Shown: positions 26,848 to 36,011, counted from the stretch's first letter. The stretch: DNA of 64,000 bases from Chromobacterium sinusclupearum (GCF_002902845.1 NZ_PPTF01000019.1:62001-126000), one strand, 5' to 3'. Notes: generated from the letters alone by a model not told the origin. Translations and numbers: made by a program.

Positions 26848-28014
26848 ATGGCAGAAGACTCTGACCTCGAACGCACCGAACCCGCGTCAGCCAAACGGCT
26901 GTCAACGGCTCGAGAAGACGGCAATATTCCCCGATCGCGGGAATTGTCGACGTTCGCCATCACCATGGCCGGCGTTTCCCTGCTGATGGTGCTGGGCGGC
27001 AAGATGGCCGTTTTCCTGCGCGAAACCATGCGGCAACTGCTCACCTTCAATCAAAGCACCGTGCAGAACACCGAGCCGGCGCTGCGTCAATTCAAGGAAG
27101 CGATCTTCGGCGCGCTGTCGCAATTGGCGCCGTTTTTCGGCGGGCTGGTGCTGGTAGCCCTGTTCATCCCCACCCTGGTGGGCGGCTGGAATCTCACCAC
27201 CAAGGCGCTGGAGCCGAATTTCGGCAAGCTCAATCCCCTGCCCGGCATCAAGCGCCTCTTTTCGCTGAATGCCGCCACCGAGGGCCTGAAAGCCATTCTG
27301 AAAAGCCTGCTGATCGGCGGCATCGCCACCTGGTACATCTGGAAAGAGCGGGATGAGATCATCGGTCTGATCGCCATGCCGCTGGAAGCCGCCATCCTGA
27401 AGATGACCGACATGATCATCCACACCTTCTTCATCGTCACCGCGGCGATGATACTGCTGGTGGCGATCGATGTTCCCTATCAACTGTGGAGCTACTACAA
27501 GAAACTCAGGATGACCAAGGAAGAGGTCAAGCAGGAATACAAGGAGGCGGAAGGCTCGCCGGAAGTGAAGGGCCGCATCCGCCAGATGCAGCGCGAAGCC
27601 GCGCGCAAGCGCATGATGCAGGAAGTGCCCAAGGCCAACGTGATCGTCACCAACCCAACCCACTTCGCGGTCGCGCTGAAGTACGAAGACGGCATGCGCG
27701 CGCCGCAGGTGGTGGCCAAGGGCTCGCTGAAACTGGCGGAAAAGATCATAGACACCGGCAAGGACAGCCGGGTGCCGGTGATGCGGTCGCCGCGTTTCGC
27801 CCGGGCGCTGTATTTCAATGCCGAACTGGGCGAAGACATCCCGGCCGCGCTGTACGCGGCGGCGGCCCAGGTGCTGGCCTATGTGTTCCAGCTGCAGCAA
27901 TACCAGTCGGTCGGCGGCGCGGCTCCGGTGTTCCCTGACCAGTTGGATGTGCCCGAGGAGCTTGACCCGTACAGCAAACGTCCGCAAGATTCGGCGCCAG
28001 AAGAAAGCCGATAA
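26848..28014 (+). CDS. flhB: Flagellar export-gate protein FlhB
   Basis: A 388-residue protein of the flagellar type III export apparatus. The N-terminus (ERTEPASAKRLSTAREDGNI) is typical of FlhB. Four membrane helices occupy about 30-210. The C-terminal cytoplasmic domain contains the self-cleaving NPTH at 269-272 (VIVTNPTHFAVALKY). Cleavage there switches export from rod/hook to filament substrates. Six bases separate it from flhA. It opens a tight operon running flhB-flhA-flhF-flhG-fliA. The ribosome binding site is weak, and I see no sigma54 or sigma28 box in the gap upstream. Confidence 0.95.
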   Translation: MAEDSDLERTEPASAKRLSTAREDGNIPRSRELSTFAITMAGVSLLMVLGGKMAVFLRETMRQLLTFNQSTVQNTEPALRQFKEAIFGALSQLAPFFGGLVLVALFIPTLVGGWNLTTKALEPNFGKLNPLPGIKRLFSLNAATEGLKAILKSLLIGGIATWYIWKERDEIIGLIAMPLEAAILKMTDMIIHTFFIVTAAMILLVAIDVPYQLWSYYKKLRMTKEEVKQEYKEAEGSPEVKGRIRQMQREAARKRMMQEVPKANVIVTNPTHFAVALKYEDGMRAPQVVAKGSLKLAEKIIDTGKDSRVPVMRSPRFARALYFNAELGEDIPAALYAAAAQVLAYVFQLQQYQSVGGAAPVFPDQLDVPEELDPYSKRPQDSAPEESR

Positions 28015-28020
28015 GCCAGC

Positions 28021-30102
28021 ATGGACGCCATCCTCCAAATACTGCGAAACATGAAGATCGCCCAGCTTGCCGGGCCGCTGCTGATCATCCTCATCCTGAC
28101 GATGATGATCCTGCCGCTGCCGCCGGTGCTGCTCGACATCTTCTTTACCTTCAACATCGCGGTGTCGGTAATCGTGCTGCTGGTGGGCATCAATGTCCGC
28201 AAGCCGCTGGACTTTTCGTCCTTCCCGTCGGTGCTCTTGATCACCACCATGCTGCGGCTGTCGCTGAACGTGGCCTCCAGCCGCGTGGTGCTGCTGGAGG
28301 GCCATACCGGCCCGGACGCCGCCGGCAAGGTGATCGAATCGTTTTCCCACTTTCTGGTGGGCGGCAATGTCGCCATCGGCATCGTGGTGTTCATCATCAT
28401 CACCATCATCAACTTCGTGGTGATCACCAAGGGCGCCGGCCGGATCGCCGAAGTCTCGGCCCGCTTCACCCTGGATGCGATGCCCGGCAAGCAGATGGCC
28501 ATCGACGCCGATCTCAACGCCGGCCTGATCGGCGAGGACGATGCGCGCAAACGCCGCGCCACCATCGCCGAGGAAGCCAACTTCTTCGGCGCCATGGACG
28601 GTGCCTCCAAATATGTGCGCGGCGATGCCATGGCCGGCATCCTGATCATCCTGATCAACGTCATCGGCGGCCTGATCGTCGGCGTGGTGCAGCACGACCT
28701 GCCAGTGGGCCAGGCGGCGGAAACCTACACCCTGCTGAGCATAGGCGACGGCCTGGTGGCGCAGATCCCGGCGCTGATCATCTCCACCGCCGCCGGTATC
28801 GTGGTGACGCGCGTCGGCACCGATCAGGACATGTCGGAGCAGTTCCTGACCCAGCTGTTCACCAAGCCGCAGGTGCTGTACATCACCTCGGCGGTGATCG
28901 GCATGATAGGCCTGGTCCCCAATATGCCTCATCTGTCCTTCCTGCTGATCGCCGGCTGTCTGCTGGCGCTGGCGCGGACGATGGAGAACCGCAACAAACA
29001 GCAACTGGCCAAGGAACTGCAGGCCGCCCAGCCGGCGCCGGCGCCGGAGCAACAAGCGGCGGAGGTCGGTTGGAACGATGTGCAGCATGTCGACCAATTG
29101 GGCATGGAAGTCGGTTACCGGCTGATCCCGCTGGTGGACCGCTCGCAGGATGGCGAGCTGCTGCGCCGCATCCGCGGCATCCGCAAGAAGATCGCCCAGG
29201 ACCTGGGCTTCCTGGTGCCGCCGGTCCACATCCGCGACAACCTCGAAATCAAGCCCAGCGCCTACCGCATCCTGCTCAAAGGCGTGGAAGTCGGCCAGGG
29301 CGAGGCCTTCATCGGACAGTTCCTGGCGATCAATCCCGGGCGCGTCACCAGCGAGATCGGCGGCACACCGACCACCGATCCTGCCTTTGGCCTGCCGGCG
29401 GTGTGGATAGACGCCGGCAAACGCGAGGAAGCGCAAAGCCTGGGCTACACCGTGGTCGACGCCAGCACCGTGGTGGCGACCCACATCTCCAACCTGTTGC
29501 AGACCCATGCCGCGGAATTGCTCGGCCGCGAAGAAGTGCAGGCGCTGATCGACCATCAGGCCAAGGAATCGCCGAAACTGATTGAAGACCTGGTGCCCAA
29601 GGTGGTGCCGGTGGGCACCTTGCAGAAAGTGCTGCAGCAATTGCTGACCGATGGCATCCACATCCGCGACTTCCGCACCATCATTGAAACGCTGGCCGAT
29701 CATATCCCGCAGAATCAGGACATAGACGAGCTGACCAGCGCGGTGCGCACCGCGTTGTCACGCGTCATCGTGCAGCAGCTGTTCCCCGGCGAATCGGAAC
29801 TGCCGCTGATGACGCTGGAGCCGCAGCTGGAAAACGTGCTGATGCAGGCGGTTCAATCCAAGGCCGGCGGCGGACTGGAGCCGGGCTTGGCGGAAAATCT
29901 GCTGTCCAGCGCCGCACAACAGACCGAGCAAGTGGAAATTCAAGGGTACAATCCGGTATTGCTGACGGCGCCGGGCTTGCGGCCGCTACTGGCCCGCTTC
30001 TTGCGTCGGGCATTGCCGCAGCTGCGTGTGATTTCGCATAATGAGATTCCAGACAATAAATCCATTCGTATAATTGCGGTAATAGGTGGCAGCAAGGGCT
30101 AA
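28021..30102 (+). CDS. flhA: Flagellar export protein FlhA
   Basis: A 693-residue export-gate subunit of the usual length. The N-terminal half holds about eight membrane helices and the conserved FHIPEP-type loop region (FTLDAMPGKQMAIDADLNAGLI, about residues 149-170). The C-terminal half is the cytoplasmic domain that docks chaperone-substrate complexes. It works with FlhB, FliP, FliQ and FliR at the base of the flagellum. It ends 6 bases before flhF. Confidence 0.95.
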   Translation: MDAILQILRNMKIAQLAGPLLIILILTMMILPLPPVLLDIFFTFNIAVSVIVLLVGINVRKPLDFSSFPSVLLITTMLRLSLNVASSRVVLLEGHTGPDAAGKVIESFSHFLVGGNVAIGIVVFIIITIINFVVITKGAGRIAEVSARFTLDAMPGKQMAIDADLNAGLIGEDDARKRRATIAEEANFFGAMDGASKYVRGDAMAGILIILINVIGGLIVGVVQHDLPVGQAAETYTLLSIGDGLVAQIPALIISTAAGIVVTRVGTDQDMSEQFLTQLFTKPQVLYITSAVIGMIGLVPNMPHLSFLLIAGCLLALARTMENRNKQQLAKELQAAQPAPAPEQQAAEVGWNDVQHVDQLGMEVGYRLIPLVDRSQDGELLRRIRGIRKKIAQDLGFLVPPVHIRDNLEIKPSAYRILLKGVEVGQGEAFIGQFLAINPGRVTSEIGGTPTTDPAFGLPAVWIDAGKREEAQSLGYTVVDASTVVATHISNLLQTHAAELLGREEVQALIDHQAKESPKLIEDLVPKVVPVGTLQKVLQQLLTDGIHIRDFRTIIETLADHIPQNQDIDELTSAVRTALSRVIVQQLFPGESELPLMTLEPQLENVLMQAVQSKAGGGLEPGLAENLLSSAAQQTEQVEIQGYNPVLLTAPGLRPLLARFLRRALPQLRVISHNEIPDNKSIRIIAVIGGSKG

Positions 30103-30108
30103 TCGACA

Positions 30109-31593
30109 ATGGTGGTGAAAAAGTTCTTCGGGAAGACCACTCGAGACGCACTCAGGCAAGTTCGCGAAGAACTGGGGGCGGACGCCCTCATTTTGTCCAA
30201 TCGCCCCACCATGGGCGGCGGCGTGGAAATCATGGCGGTGGCCGATTCCGACGTCGCCAACCTCGCCAGCACCCTGTCCACCTCCAGCAGCAAGCATCCG
30301 CCGCGCAACGCCCCGCCGGTGGTCAACCGGCCGCAACAACCGGCCCCTATTCCCCCTGCCGTCAACGGCAACGCCATGAACCGGGCCATCGCCCGCACTT
30401 ACGCCATGCCGGTGGAGCCGCTAGAAAGCCCGGCCCCGCCGCGCGTAGACGCGGTCCAGCCGCGGCTGGAGCCGGTTTATGCGCCGCCGCAGCCGGCCCC
30501 CGCCATGGCGCCGCAATATCAAGCCCCGGCCATGCCCGCGCAGCCTGCGCCGGCTGTGGCCCAAGCGCCGCGCGCCGCGCCCGCCTCGCCGCCGCCTCGG
30601 CTAGACATCGCGCCGCCAACGCATGCCAATGGGGAGGAGCCGGAGCAGATGGCGCAGGAATTGAAACTGATCGGCGACGAGATCAAGCTGCTCCGCAGCC
30701 TGCTGCAAAGCCAGTTGGCCAGCTTCGCCTGGTCCGATATGGAAGGCAAGGCGCCCAACCGCATCGAATTGTTCAAGCACCTGCTGGCGATGGGTTTCTC
30801 CGCCCAGTTGATCCGACAGCTGATCGAAAAAATGCCGGCGCAGTATCAGGGCGAAGTGGCGGTGAAATGGGCGCGCTCCGCCCTGGTGCATAACCTGAAG
30901 TGCGCCGACGCCGACCGCGAAGTGATGGACCGCGGCGGCATCTTCGCGCTGGTCGGCCCGACGGGCGTCGGCAAGACCACCACGGTGGCCAAGCTGGCGG
31001 CGCGGGCGACAATGCGCTTCGGCGCCCAGCACGTGGCGCTGATCACCACCGACAGCTACCGGATCGGCGCGCAGGACCAGCTGCGCATCTACGGCAAGAT
31101 CCTCGGCGTGCCGGTGTTCTCCATCCAGAACGAGGGAGATCTGCAGCTGACGCTGGCCGACCTGTCCAATCGCCACATCGTCTTCATCGACACCGTGGGC
31201 ATGGGGCAGCGCGACGCCCGGGTGCTGGCGCAGATCGACATGCTGCGCACCGCCGGCCGGCCCATCGAACGGCTGCTGCTCCTGGCCGCCAACACCGATG
31301 GCCACACGCTGGAAGACGTGGTGCGGCGTTACCGCGGCGAGGGTCTGACCGGCTGCATCCTGTCCAAGATTGACGAAGCCGTGGCGCAAGGCCCGAGCCT
31401 GGACGTGATCATCCGCAATCGCCTGAAGCTGTTTTACATCACCAACGGCCAGCGCGTGCCGGAGGACTTGCACTCCGCCAATGCCGCCTTCCTGGTGGAC
31501 CGCGCGATGCGGGCGCAACAGATCGGCTCGCCGTTCTCGCTGCAGGGGGACGAACTGCCCATCATGAACGCCGCCCAGTCAGGTTGGTTGTAA
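30109..31593 (+). CDS. flhF: SRP-type GTPase FlhF, flagellar placement
   Basis: A 494-residue SRP-family GTPase. Residues 1-55 are the FlhF N-terminal domain (KKFFGKTTRDALRQVREELG). A Pro/Ala-rich linker follows (about 60-175), then the N and G domains with Walker A GPTGVGKT (283-290), TTDSYRIGAQDQL and VFIDTVGMGQRD. FlhF recruits the first flagellar components to the cell pole. Its presence with FlhG suggests a polar flagellum. It lies between flhA and flhG with gaps of 6 and 3 bases. Confidence 0.94.
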   Translation: MVVKKFFGKTTRDALRQVREELGADALILSNRPTMGGGVEIMAVADSDVANLASTLSTSSSKHPPRNAPPVVNRPQQPAPIPPAVNGNAMNRAIARTYAMPVEPLESPAPPRVDAVQPRLEPVYAPPQPAPAMAPQYQAPAMPAQPAPAVAQAPRAAPASPPPRLDIAPPTHANGEEPEQMAQELKLIGDEIKLLRSLLQSQLASFAWSDMEGKAPNRIELFKHLLAMGFSAQLIRQLIEKMPAQYQGEVAVKWARSALVHNLKCADADREVMDRGGIFALVGPTGVGKTTTVAKLAARATMRFGAQHVALITTDSYRIGAQDQLRIYGKILGVPVFSIQNEGDLQLTLADLSNRHIVFIDTVGMGQRDARVLAQIDMLRTAGRPIERLLLLAANTDGHTLEDVVRRYRGEGLTGCILSKIDEAVAQGPSLDVIIRNRLKLFYITNGQRVPEDLHSANAAFLVDRAMRAQQIGSPFSLQGDELPIMNAAQSGWL

Positions 31594-31596
31594 GAG

Positions 31597-32466
31597 ATGC
31601 AGGACCAAGCCGCCAGTCTCCGCTTGCTCGCCGCGCAACAGAAGCGCGCCCCCAGCTTCGCCTTCATCGGCTCGCCGCACGCCGGCGCCACCACGGTGGT
31701 GACCGAGCTGTCGCTGGGACTCGCCTACGCCGGGCTGCGGCCGCTGGTGGTAGACTGCTGCCTGGGCCAGGTGCAGACGCGCCGGCTGGGCGTCCCCGCC
31801 ACCGCCACCCTGGAAAGCCAGGTGACCAGCGTGGGCGGGCTGGACGAAATGATGATTCTGTCGCGCCAGGGCGTGCAGCTGATCAATCTGTACGCGCGGC
31901 CGGAGCAGCGCGCGCTGTTTTCCGCCCAATTGTGGCTGAGGATGGGCAGCGAGTTCGGCGCGCTGGAGCGCGATGCCTCCGCCCTGCTGATCGATGCGCC
32001 TAACCCAAGCCAGGACGCGATCCCTGCCAGCGTGGCCGACAATCTGATTTTGGTATTAACACCGGATGCCGATTCTCTGACCACCGCCTACGCTAATATC
32101 AAGCGGCTGGCCAGCCTTTATGGCCGCCAGCGCTTCAATGTGCTGATCAACCGCGCGCGCCATCTGGACGAAGCGCGCGAGCTGTTCACCCGGCTGTCGG
32201 CGGTGGCCAGCGAGTTTCTGACGGTCTCGCTGCGCTGGGTGGGCTTCGTGCCGCACGACAATGCGGTGCGACGCAGCCAGACGCTGCACCGCCCGCTGAT
32301 GGAGGCGTTTCCGGACAGCGAGGCCGCCGCCGCCTTCTCGCAGCTGGCTGCGGTCCTGCTGCAATGGGACGCGCCGGAAACCGTGCGTGACAGCACCGGA
32401 TACATGGACTTGCTGATTGCCGCCTCGCGCGATTGGGCCGAGGCGGATGGAGCCAAACTGTTATGA
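31597..32466 (+). CDS. flhG: MinD-like FlhG/FleN, flagellar number regulator (degenerate P-loop)
   Basis: A 289-residue MinD/ParA-fold protein. The position, directly between flhF and fliA, and the overall fold (LRPLVVDCCLGQ, LLIDAPNPS, LILVLTPDADSLTTAYANIK) identify FlhG. The deviant Walker A motif expected as KGGxGKT reads GSPHAGATT (25-33) and lacks both lysines. ATP binding may therefore be weak or absent, though degenerate P-loops occur in other betaproteobacterial FlhG proteins. FlhG limits flagellar number together with FlhF. Its stop overlaps the fliA start by 4 bases. Confidence 0.88.
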   Translation: MQDQAASLRLLAAQQKRAPSFAFIGSPHAGATTVVTELSLGLAYAGLRPLVVDCCLGQVQTRRLGVPATATLESQVTSVGGLDEMMILSRQGVQLINLYARPEQRALFSAQLWLRMGSEFGALERDASALLIDAPNPSQDAIPASVADNLILVLTPDADSLTTAYANIKRLASLYGRQRFNVLINRARHLDEARELFTRLSAVASEFLTVSLRWVGFVPHDNAVRRSQTLHRPLMEAFPDSEAAAAFSQLAAVLLQWDAPETVRDSTGYMDLLIAASRDWAEADGAKLL

Positions 32467-33206
32467 ACCCGTCCTTCCGCCGATCGGGCTACGTCGCAGC
32501 CGCCCCCAGCGTCGAGATCGACGTGGAGGCCTACGCGCCGCTGGTGCGCAAGCTGGCGAGCATCATGATCGCCCGGCTGCCTGCCTCGGTGGAGTTGGGC
32601 GACCTCATCCAAGTGGGCATGATCGGCCTGATCGAGGCTTCGCGCCAATTCGACCCGGCCCAGGGCGTGATGTTCGAAACCTTCGCCAGCCAGCGCATCC
32701 GCGGCGCCATGCTGGATGAGCTGCGCCGCGAAGACTGGTTGCCGCGCCAGGCGCGGCGCAACTCGCGACAGATCGAGGAAGCCATCTGCAAGCTGGAACA
32801 GCTGCAGGGGCGCGCGCCGCTGGAATCGGAAATCGCCGCCGAACTGGGCATGGAGCTGGAGCAATACCAGGAAATGCTGGGAGAATGCAAAGGCACCACG
32901 CTGCTGCATTTCGAGGACTTCAACAGCGGCGACGACGAGCACGGCCATAATCCTGTAGCCAATGTCGCCGATGATGACTCGCCGGACCCGCTGGCCGCGC
33001 TATCGGACGACAGCTTCCGCCAGCAGCTGATCTCCGCCATCAAGCTGCTGCCGGAGCGCGACCAACTGGTGATGGCGCTGTATTACGAGCAGGAACTGAA
33101 CCTGAAGGAAATCGGCGCGGTGCTCGGCGTCACCGAGTCCCGCGTCTGCCAATTGCACAGCCAGGCCATCGCCCGGCTGCGCGCCAAACTGAAAGACTGG
33201 CTGTAA
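32463..33206 (+). CDS. fliA: Flagellar sigma factor sigma28 (FliA)
   Basis: A 247-residue sigma factor. Region 2 includes LGDLIQVGMIGLIEASRQFD and FASQRIRGAMLDELR. Region 3 is around WLPRQARRNSRQIEEA, and region 4 is LLPERDQLVMALYYEQELNLKEIG with a helix-turn-helix ending GVTESRVCQLHSQA. It directs transcription of late flagellar and chemotaxis genes. ATG 32463 overlaps the flhG stop as ATGA; a longer in-frame extension has no support. It is 57 bases upstream of motC. Confidence 0.95.
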   Translation: MNPSFRRSGYVAAAPSVEIDVEAYAPLVRKLASIMIARLPASVELGDLIQVGMIGLIEASRQFDPAQGVMFETFASQRIRGAMLDELRREDWLPRQARRNSRQIEEAICKLEQLQGRAPLESEIAAELGMELEQYQEMLGECKGTTLLHFEDFNSGDDEHGHNPVANVADDDSPDPLAALSDDSFRQQLISAIKLLPERDQLVMALYYEQELNLKEIGAVLGVTESRVCQLHSQAIARLRAKLKDWL

Positions 33207-33263
33207 GGGAGAGTTCGGTGATTAAGGCGCCGGATTTCAGACCAGATCAATAACGGAAACCAT

Positions 33264-34013
33264 GTGGACAAGATCAGTTTAATCGCAGTGGTGATGGGCT
33301 TGACGGCCATTATTGCGGGGCAAGCCATCGAAGGGGGCAGCATCGGCTCGCTGATGCAGCTGACGGCTTTCATGATCGTCATCGGCGGCACCACCAGCGC
33401 GGTGATGCTGCAAAGCACGCCCAAGCAATTCATGGCCGGCCTGCGCATGCTGCGCTGGGTATTCCGCCCGCCCAACTTCGACCACGAACGAATGATCCGC
33501 GAAGTGGTCAGCTGGAGCCAGGGTTCGCGCAAGGGCGGCCTGCTGTCGCTAGAAGGCATGATCGCCCAGCAGCGCGATCCCTTCACCAAGAAGGCGCTGC
33601 AGATGCTGGTGGACGGCACCGAGCCGGAAACGCTGCGCGCGGTGATGGAGGTGGAAATCAGCATGTTCGAGCATGCCCGCAAGCAGGCCGCGCGCATCTG
33701 GGAATCGGCCGGCGGCTATGCGCCGACCATGGGCATTCTGGGCGCCGTGCTGGGCCTGATCCACGTGATGGAAAACCTGTCGGACCCGTCCAAGCTGGGC
33801 GGCGGCATCGCCGTGGCCTTCGTCGCCACCGTATACGGCGTCGGCTCGGCCAACCTGTTTTTCCTGCCGATGGGCAACAAGCTGAAGCACTTGGTGGCTG
33901 CCGAGGTCGCCATGAAGGAGCTGGTGGTGGAAGGCGTGGTCGCCATCGCCAACGGCGAAAACCCGCGCATCATTGAAAGCCGGCTGCGCGGCTACCTGGC
34001 AATGCACGAATAA
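33264..34013 (+). CDS. motC: Flagellar motor stator subunit MotC/PomA type
   Basis: A 249-residue MotA-family stator protein with four membrane helices. The segment GGYAPTMGILGAVLGLIHVM, then FVATVYGVGSANLFFLPMGNKLK, is characteristic of the MotC branch. It forms the ring of the stator with a MotB/MotD partner. The start is GTG 33264 (GTGGACAAG) with GGAA upstream; the ATG two bases earlier is out of frame and gives only a few codons. Unusually, no motD/motB follows: a perfect terminator hairpin lies 20 bases after the stop. The partner must be encoded elsewhere. Confidence 0.92.
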   Translation: MDKISLIAVVMGLTAIIAGQAIEGGSIGSLMQLTAFMIVIGGTTSAVMLQSTPKQFMAGLRMLRWVFRPPNFDHERMIREVVSWSQGSRKGGLLSLEGMIAQQRDPFTKKALQMLVDGTEPETLRAVMEVEISMFEHARKQAARIWESAGGYAPTMGILGAVLGLIHVMENLSDPSKLGGGIAVAFVATVYGVGSANLFFLPMGNKLKHLVAAEVAMKELVVEGVVAIANGENPRIIESRLRGYLAMHE

Positions 34014-34033
34014 ACCTCGGCCATCGGACATCA

Positions 34034-34061
34034 AAAAGGCAAGCTGCGCAGCTTGCCTTTT
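34034..34061. terminator. Bidirectional terminator, 28-bp perfect palindrome
   Basis: AAAAGGCAAGCTGC followed directly by its reverse complement GCAGCTTGCCTTTT. It ends the motC transcript on the plus strand and the exonuclease-GIY-YIG transcript on the minus strand. Confidence 0.85.
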
Positions 34062-34065
34062 CTGT

Positions 34066-35502
34066 TTACAGCATGCGCAATTCGCGGTCCGGCTTGCGCA
34101 GCTCGCTCTCCAGCAGCTTGTAGTAATCGAGATCGAATGCCGGCTCGCCTTCCAGCGCCCCGCCATTGCGGCGGCTGCCCAGGTAGCACCAGCGGTCGAA
34201 CAGATGTTCCACCACGTCGCCGCACACGATGTCGCGCTCTTGCACCGCGATGGCGCCCTCGAACGGCCACGGCTTGACCTTCAGCCGCTGCAGAGCAGAC
34301 AACAGACGAGCATTGTGGCTGTCCACCGCCTCCTGGCCCACGCAGCCGCCGCGGCAGCGGCCGATCTGGTAGGCCGCGCAGGGCATGCCTTTGCGGCTGG
34401 TCACCTGCTCCACCCCCAGCACGGACTGGCACAGGCCCTGAGCCAAGGCGATCTGCGCGAGCGCCTTGCGGCCCTCGCGCGCATTGCGGAACAGGCCGTA
34501 CAAATCCGCCGTGCGGCTGAAATCGATATCGCGCGCCGACACCGTCAACGGGCGGACAAAGCCGTCGGCTCCAGTCTGCAGCTGCAAGGTGCACACCTCG
34601 CCCATCATCCTGGCCCGCGGATTGTGCGCCGGCTGCAAACGCCCCAGCCACTGCAGCTCCAGCAACTGCGCGCCAAACTCGCTCAAGCACTCGCGCCATT
34701 CCACCCGGGCCACCGGCTCGTCTATCCGCACTTCGTGGCGGCTGGGCTTGCGCTCGGCGAAATGCCCCAGCGTCTTGCGGTACAAATTGGGCGCGCGGCC
34801 CACATACAAGGCCCGGCTATCCTCGCCGAACAAGGCATACACCCCGGCGGAATCCGGCATGTCTTCGATCTGCCGCTGCAATTCCGCCGGCAGGCTGGAG
34901 ACTTCGGCAGGTTGCGACAACAATTGCGCCGCCTCATGCGCCACTTTGTCCGCGCCCAGCTCGCGGCTGGCGATGCCGATGAAGCGGTATACCGCCTCGG
35001 CGTCGGCCAGGGCGCGGTGGCGCTCAGGCATGTCTATGCCATGGCGGGCGATCAGGCTATCCAGGCTATGTTTGAAATGCTGCGGGTACAGCCGGCGCGA
35101 CAGCTTGACCGTGCACAGCGCGCGCGCCTGAAAACGGCGGCCCAAGCGGCGGAATTCGTTGCGCAGGAAGCCGTAATCGAAACGGGCATTGTGCGCCAGC
35201 AGCAGACGCCCTTGCAGGCGGGCCAGCAATTCGTCGGCCAGTTCGGCAAACGGCGGCGCGGCAGCCACCATTTCATTGCTGATGCCGGTCATGTTTTCGA
35301 TGAAGGGCGGGATGGGCTGGCCGGGATTGACCAGCCAGGACAGGCGCTCGACGCGCTCGCCATCCACCAGCACCAGGCCGACTTCGGTGATGCGGTCGCG
35401 GGCGATGTCGCCGCCGGTGGTTTCCAGATCGACAATGGCGCAAGGCTGTTCAAACAGGGTATTCAATCTCGCTTCGCTTTCCTTGGCGCAGCCATGAATC
35501 AT
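34066..35502 (-). CDS. DnaQ-like 3'-5' exonuclease fused to a GIY-YIG (UvrC/Cho-like) nuclease domain
   Basis: A 478-residue fusion. Residues about 20-180 are a DEDDh exonuclease: DLETTG (25-30), HNARFDY (104-110) and HRALADAEA (162-170). Residues about 210-290 are a GIY-YIG domain (GVY at 220-222, YVG at 233-235, RK after the YVG strand) like the N-terminus of UvrC or Cho. A Cys-rich stretch (GMPCAAYQIGRCRGGCVG) follows, as in UvrC relatives. It probably acts in DNA repair. I chose ATG 35500-35502 because the longer GTG start at 35592 would overlap the tRNA promoter; no strong ribosome binding site is visible for either. Confidence 0.85.
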   Translation of the reverse strand: MIHGCAKESEARLNTLFEQPCAIVDLETTGGDIARDRITEVGLVLVDGERVERLSWLVNPGQPIPPFIENMTGISNEMVAAAPPFAELADELLARLQGRLLLAHNARFDYGFLRNEFRRLGRRFQARALCTVKLSRRLYPQHFKHSLDSLIARHGIDMPERHRALADAEAVYRFIGIASRELGADKVAHEAAQLLSQPAEVSSLPAELQRQIEDMPDSAGVYALFGEDSRALYVGRAPNLYRKTLGHFAERKPSRHEVRIDEPVARVEWRECLSEFGAQLLELQWLGRLQPAHNPRARMMGEVCTLQLQTGADGFVRPLTVSARDIDFSRTADLYGLFRNAREGRKALAQIALAQGLCQSVLGVEQVTSRKGMPCAAYQIGRCRGGCVGQEAVDSHNARLLSALQRLKVKPWPFEGAIAVQERDIVCGDVVEHLFDRWCYLGSRRNGGALEGEPAFDLDYYKLLESELRKPDRELRML

Positions 35503-35585
35503 GACGTTTAGTTCAAAATGTTGGCCTGCCGCGACAGGAACAGGCGGCCAGTTTACCGGCTTTATAAAAAAAATCCTACGCTGTG

Positions 35586-35614
35586 TTGACACCCATATTT
35601 CACCTCTGTATTAT
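35586..35614 (+). promoter_or_regulatory. Consensus sigma70 promoter of the plus-strand tRNA operon
   Basis: TTGACA (35586-35591), 17-base spacer, TATTAT (35609-35614). It lies 37 bases before the first tRNA. Confidence 0.85.
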
Positions 35615-35651
35615 CCGGTCTCTCGCAAGACACAACGTCTCGCGACACAGC

Positions 35652-35728
35652 GCACCCGTAGCTCAGTTGGATAGAGTATCTGGCTACGAACCAGAGGGTC
35701 GGGCGTTCGAATCGCTCCGGGTGCGCCA
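35652..35728 (+). tRNA. tRNA-Arg (ACG)
   Basis: A 77-base cloverleaf. Acceptor GCACCCG pairs with CGGGTGC, CCA is encoded, the T-loop is GTTCGAATC, and the anticodon loop CTACGAA gives anticodon ACG. Confidence 0.96.
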
Positions 35729-35733
35729 GGCAT

Positions 35734-35808
35734 GTCCCTATAGTTTAGCGGTTAGAACACCGCCCTTTCACGGCGGTAGCCGGGGTTCGATTCCCCGTGG
35801 GGACGCCA
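35734..35808 (+). tRNA. tRNA-Glu (TTC)
   Basis: A 75-base cloverleaf. Acceptor GTCCCTA pairs with TGGGGAC (one G-T pair), anticodon loop CTTTCAC gives TTC, and CCA is encoded. It lies five bases after the first tRNA-Arg. Confidence 0.96.
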
Positions 35809-35814
35809 CAATAC

Positions 35815-35891
35815 GCACCCGTAGCTCAGTTGGATAGAGTATCTGGCTACGAACCAGAGGGTCGGGCGTTCGAATCGCTCCGGGTGCGCCA
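35815..35891 (+). tRNA. tRNA-Arg (ACG), second copy
   Basis: Identical in sequence to the copy at 35652-35728. The Arg-Glu pair is tandemly duplicated in this operon. Confidence 0.96.
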
Positions 35892-35894
35892 GCT

Positions 35895-35969
35895 GTCCCT
35901 ATAGTTTAGCGGTTAGAACACCGCCCTTTCACGGCGGTAGCCGGGGTTCGATTCCCCGTGGGGACGCCA
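35895..35969 (+). tRNA. tRNA-Glu (TTC), second copy
   Basis: Identical to the copy at 35734-35808. It is the last tRNA of the operon; a terminator follows. Confidence 0.96.
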
Positions 35970-35977
35970 GGATTCAG

Positions 35978-36011
35978 AAAAAGCCCAGCATTGCAAAATG
36001 CTGGGCTTTTT
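35978..36011. terminator. Terminator of the plus-strand tRNA operon
   Basis: AAAAAGCCCAGCATT-GCAA-AATGCTGGGCTTTTT, a perfect 15-bp stem with T-run. It can also serve the convergent permease operon, whose last gene ends at 36057. Confidence 0.9.

Noticed and set aside
26902..29703. A 933-codon minus-strand open frame across flhB and flhA
   Set aside because: Antisense to two well conserved flagellar genes; composition is typical of a shadow frame.
35503..35592. N-terminal extension of the exonuclease-GIY-YIG protein to GTG 35592
   Set aside because: It would overlap the consensus promoter of the tRNA operon and adds no exonuclease sequence.
35652..35969. Regularly spaced repeats resembling a CRISPR array
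   Set aside because: The repetition is a tandem duplication of tRNA-Arg and tRNA-Glu genes with intact cloverleaf pairing.
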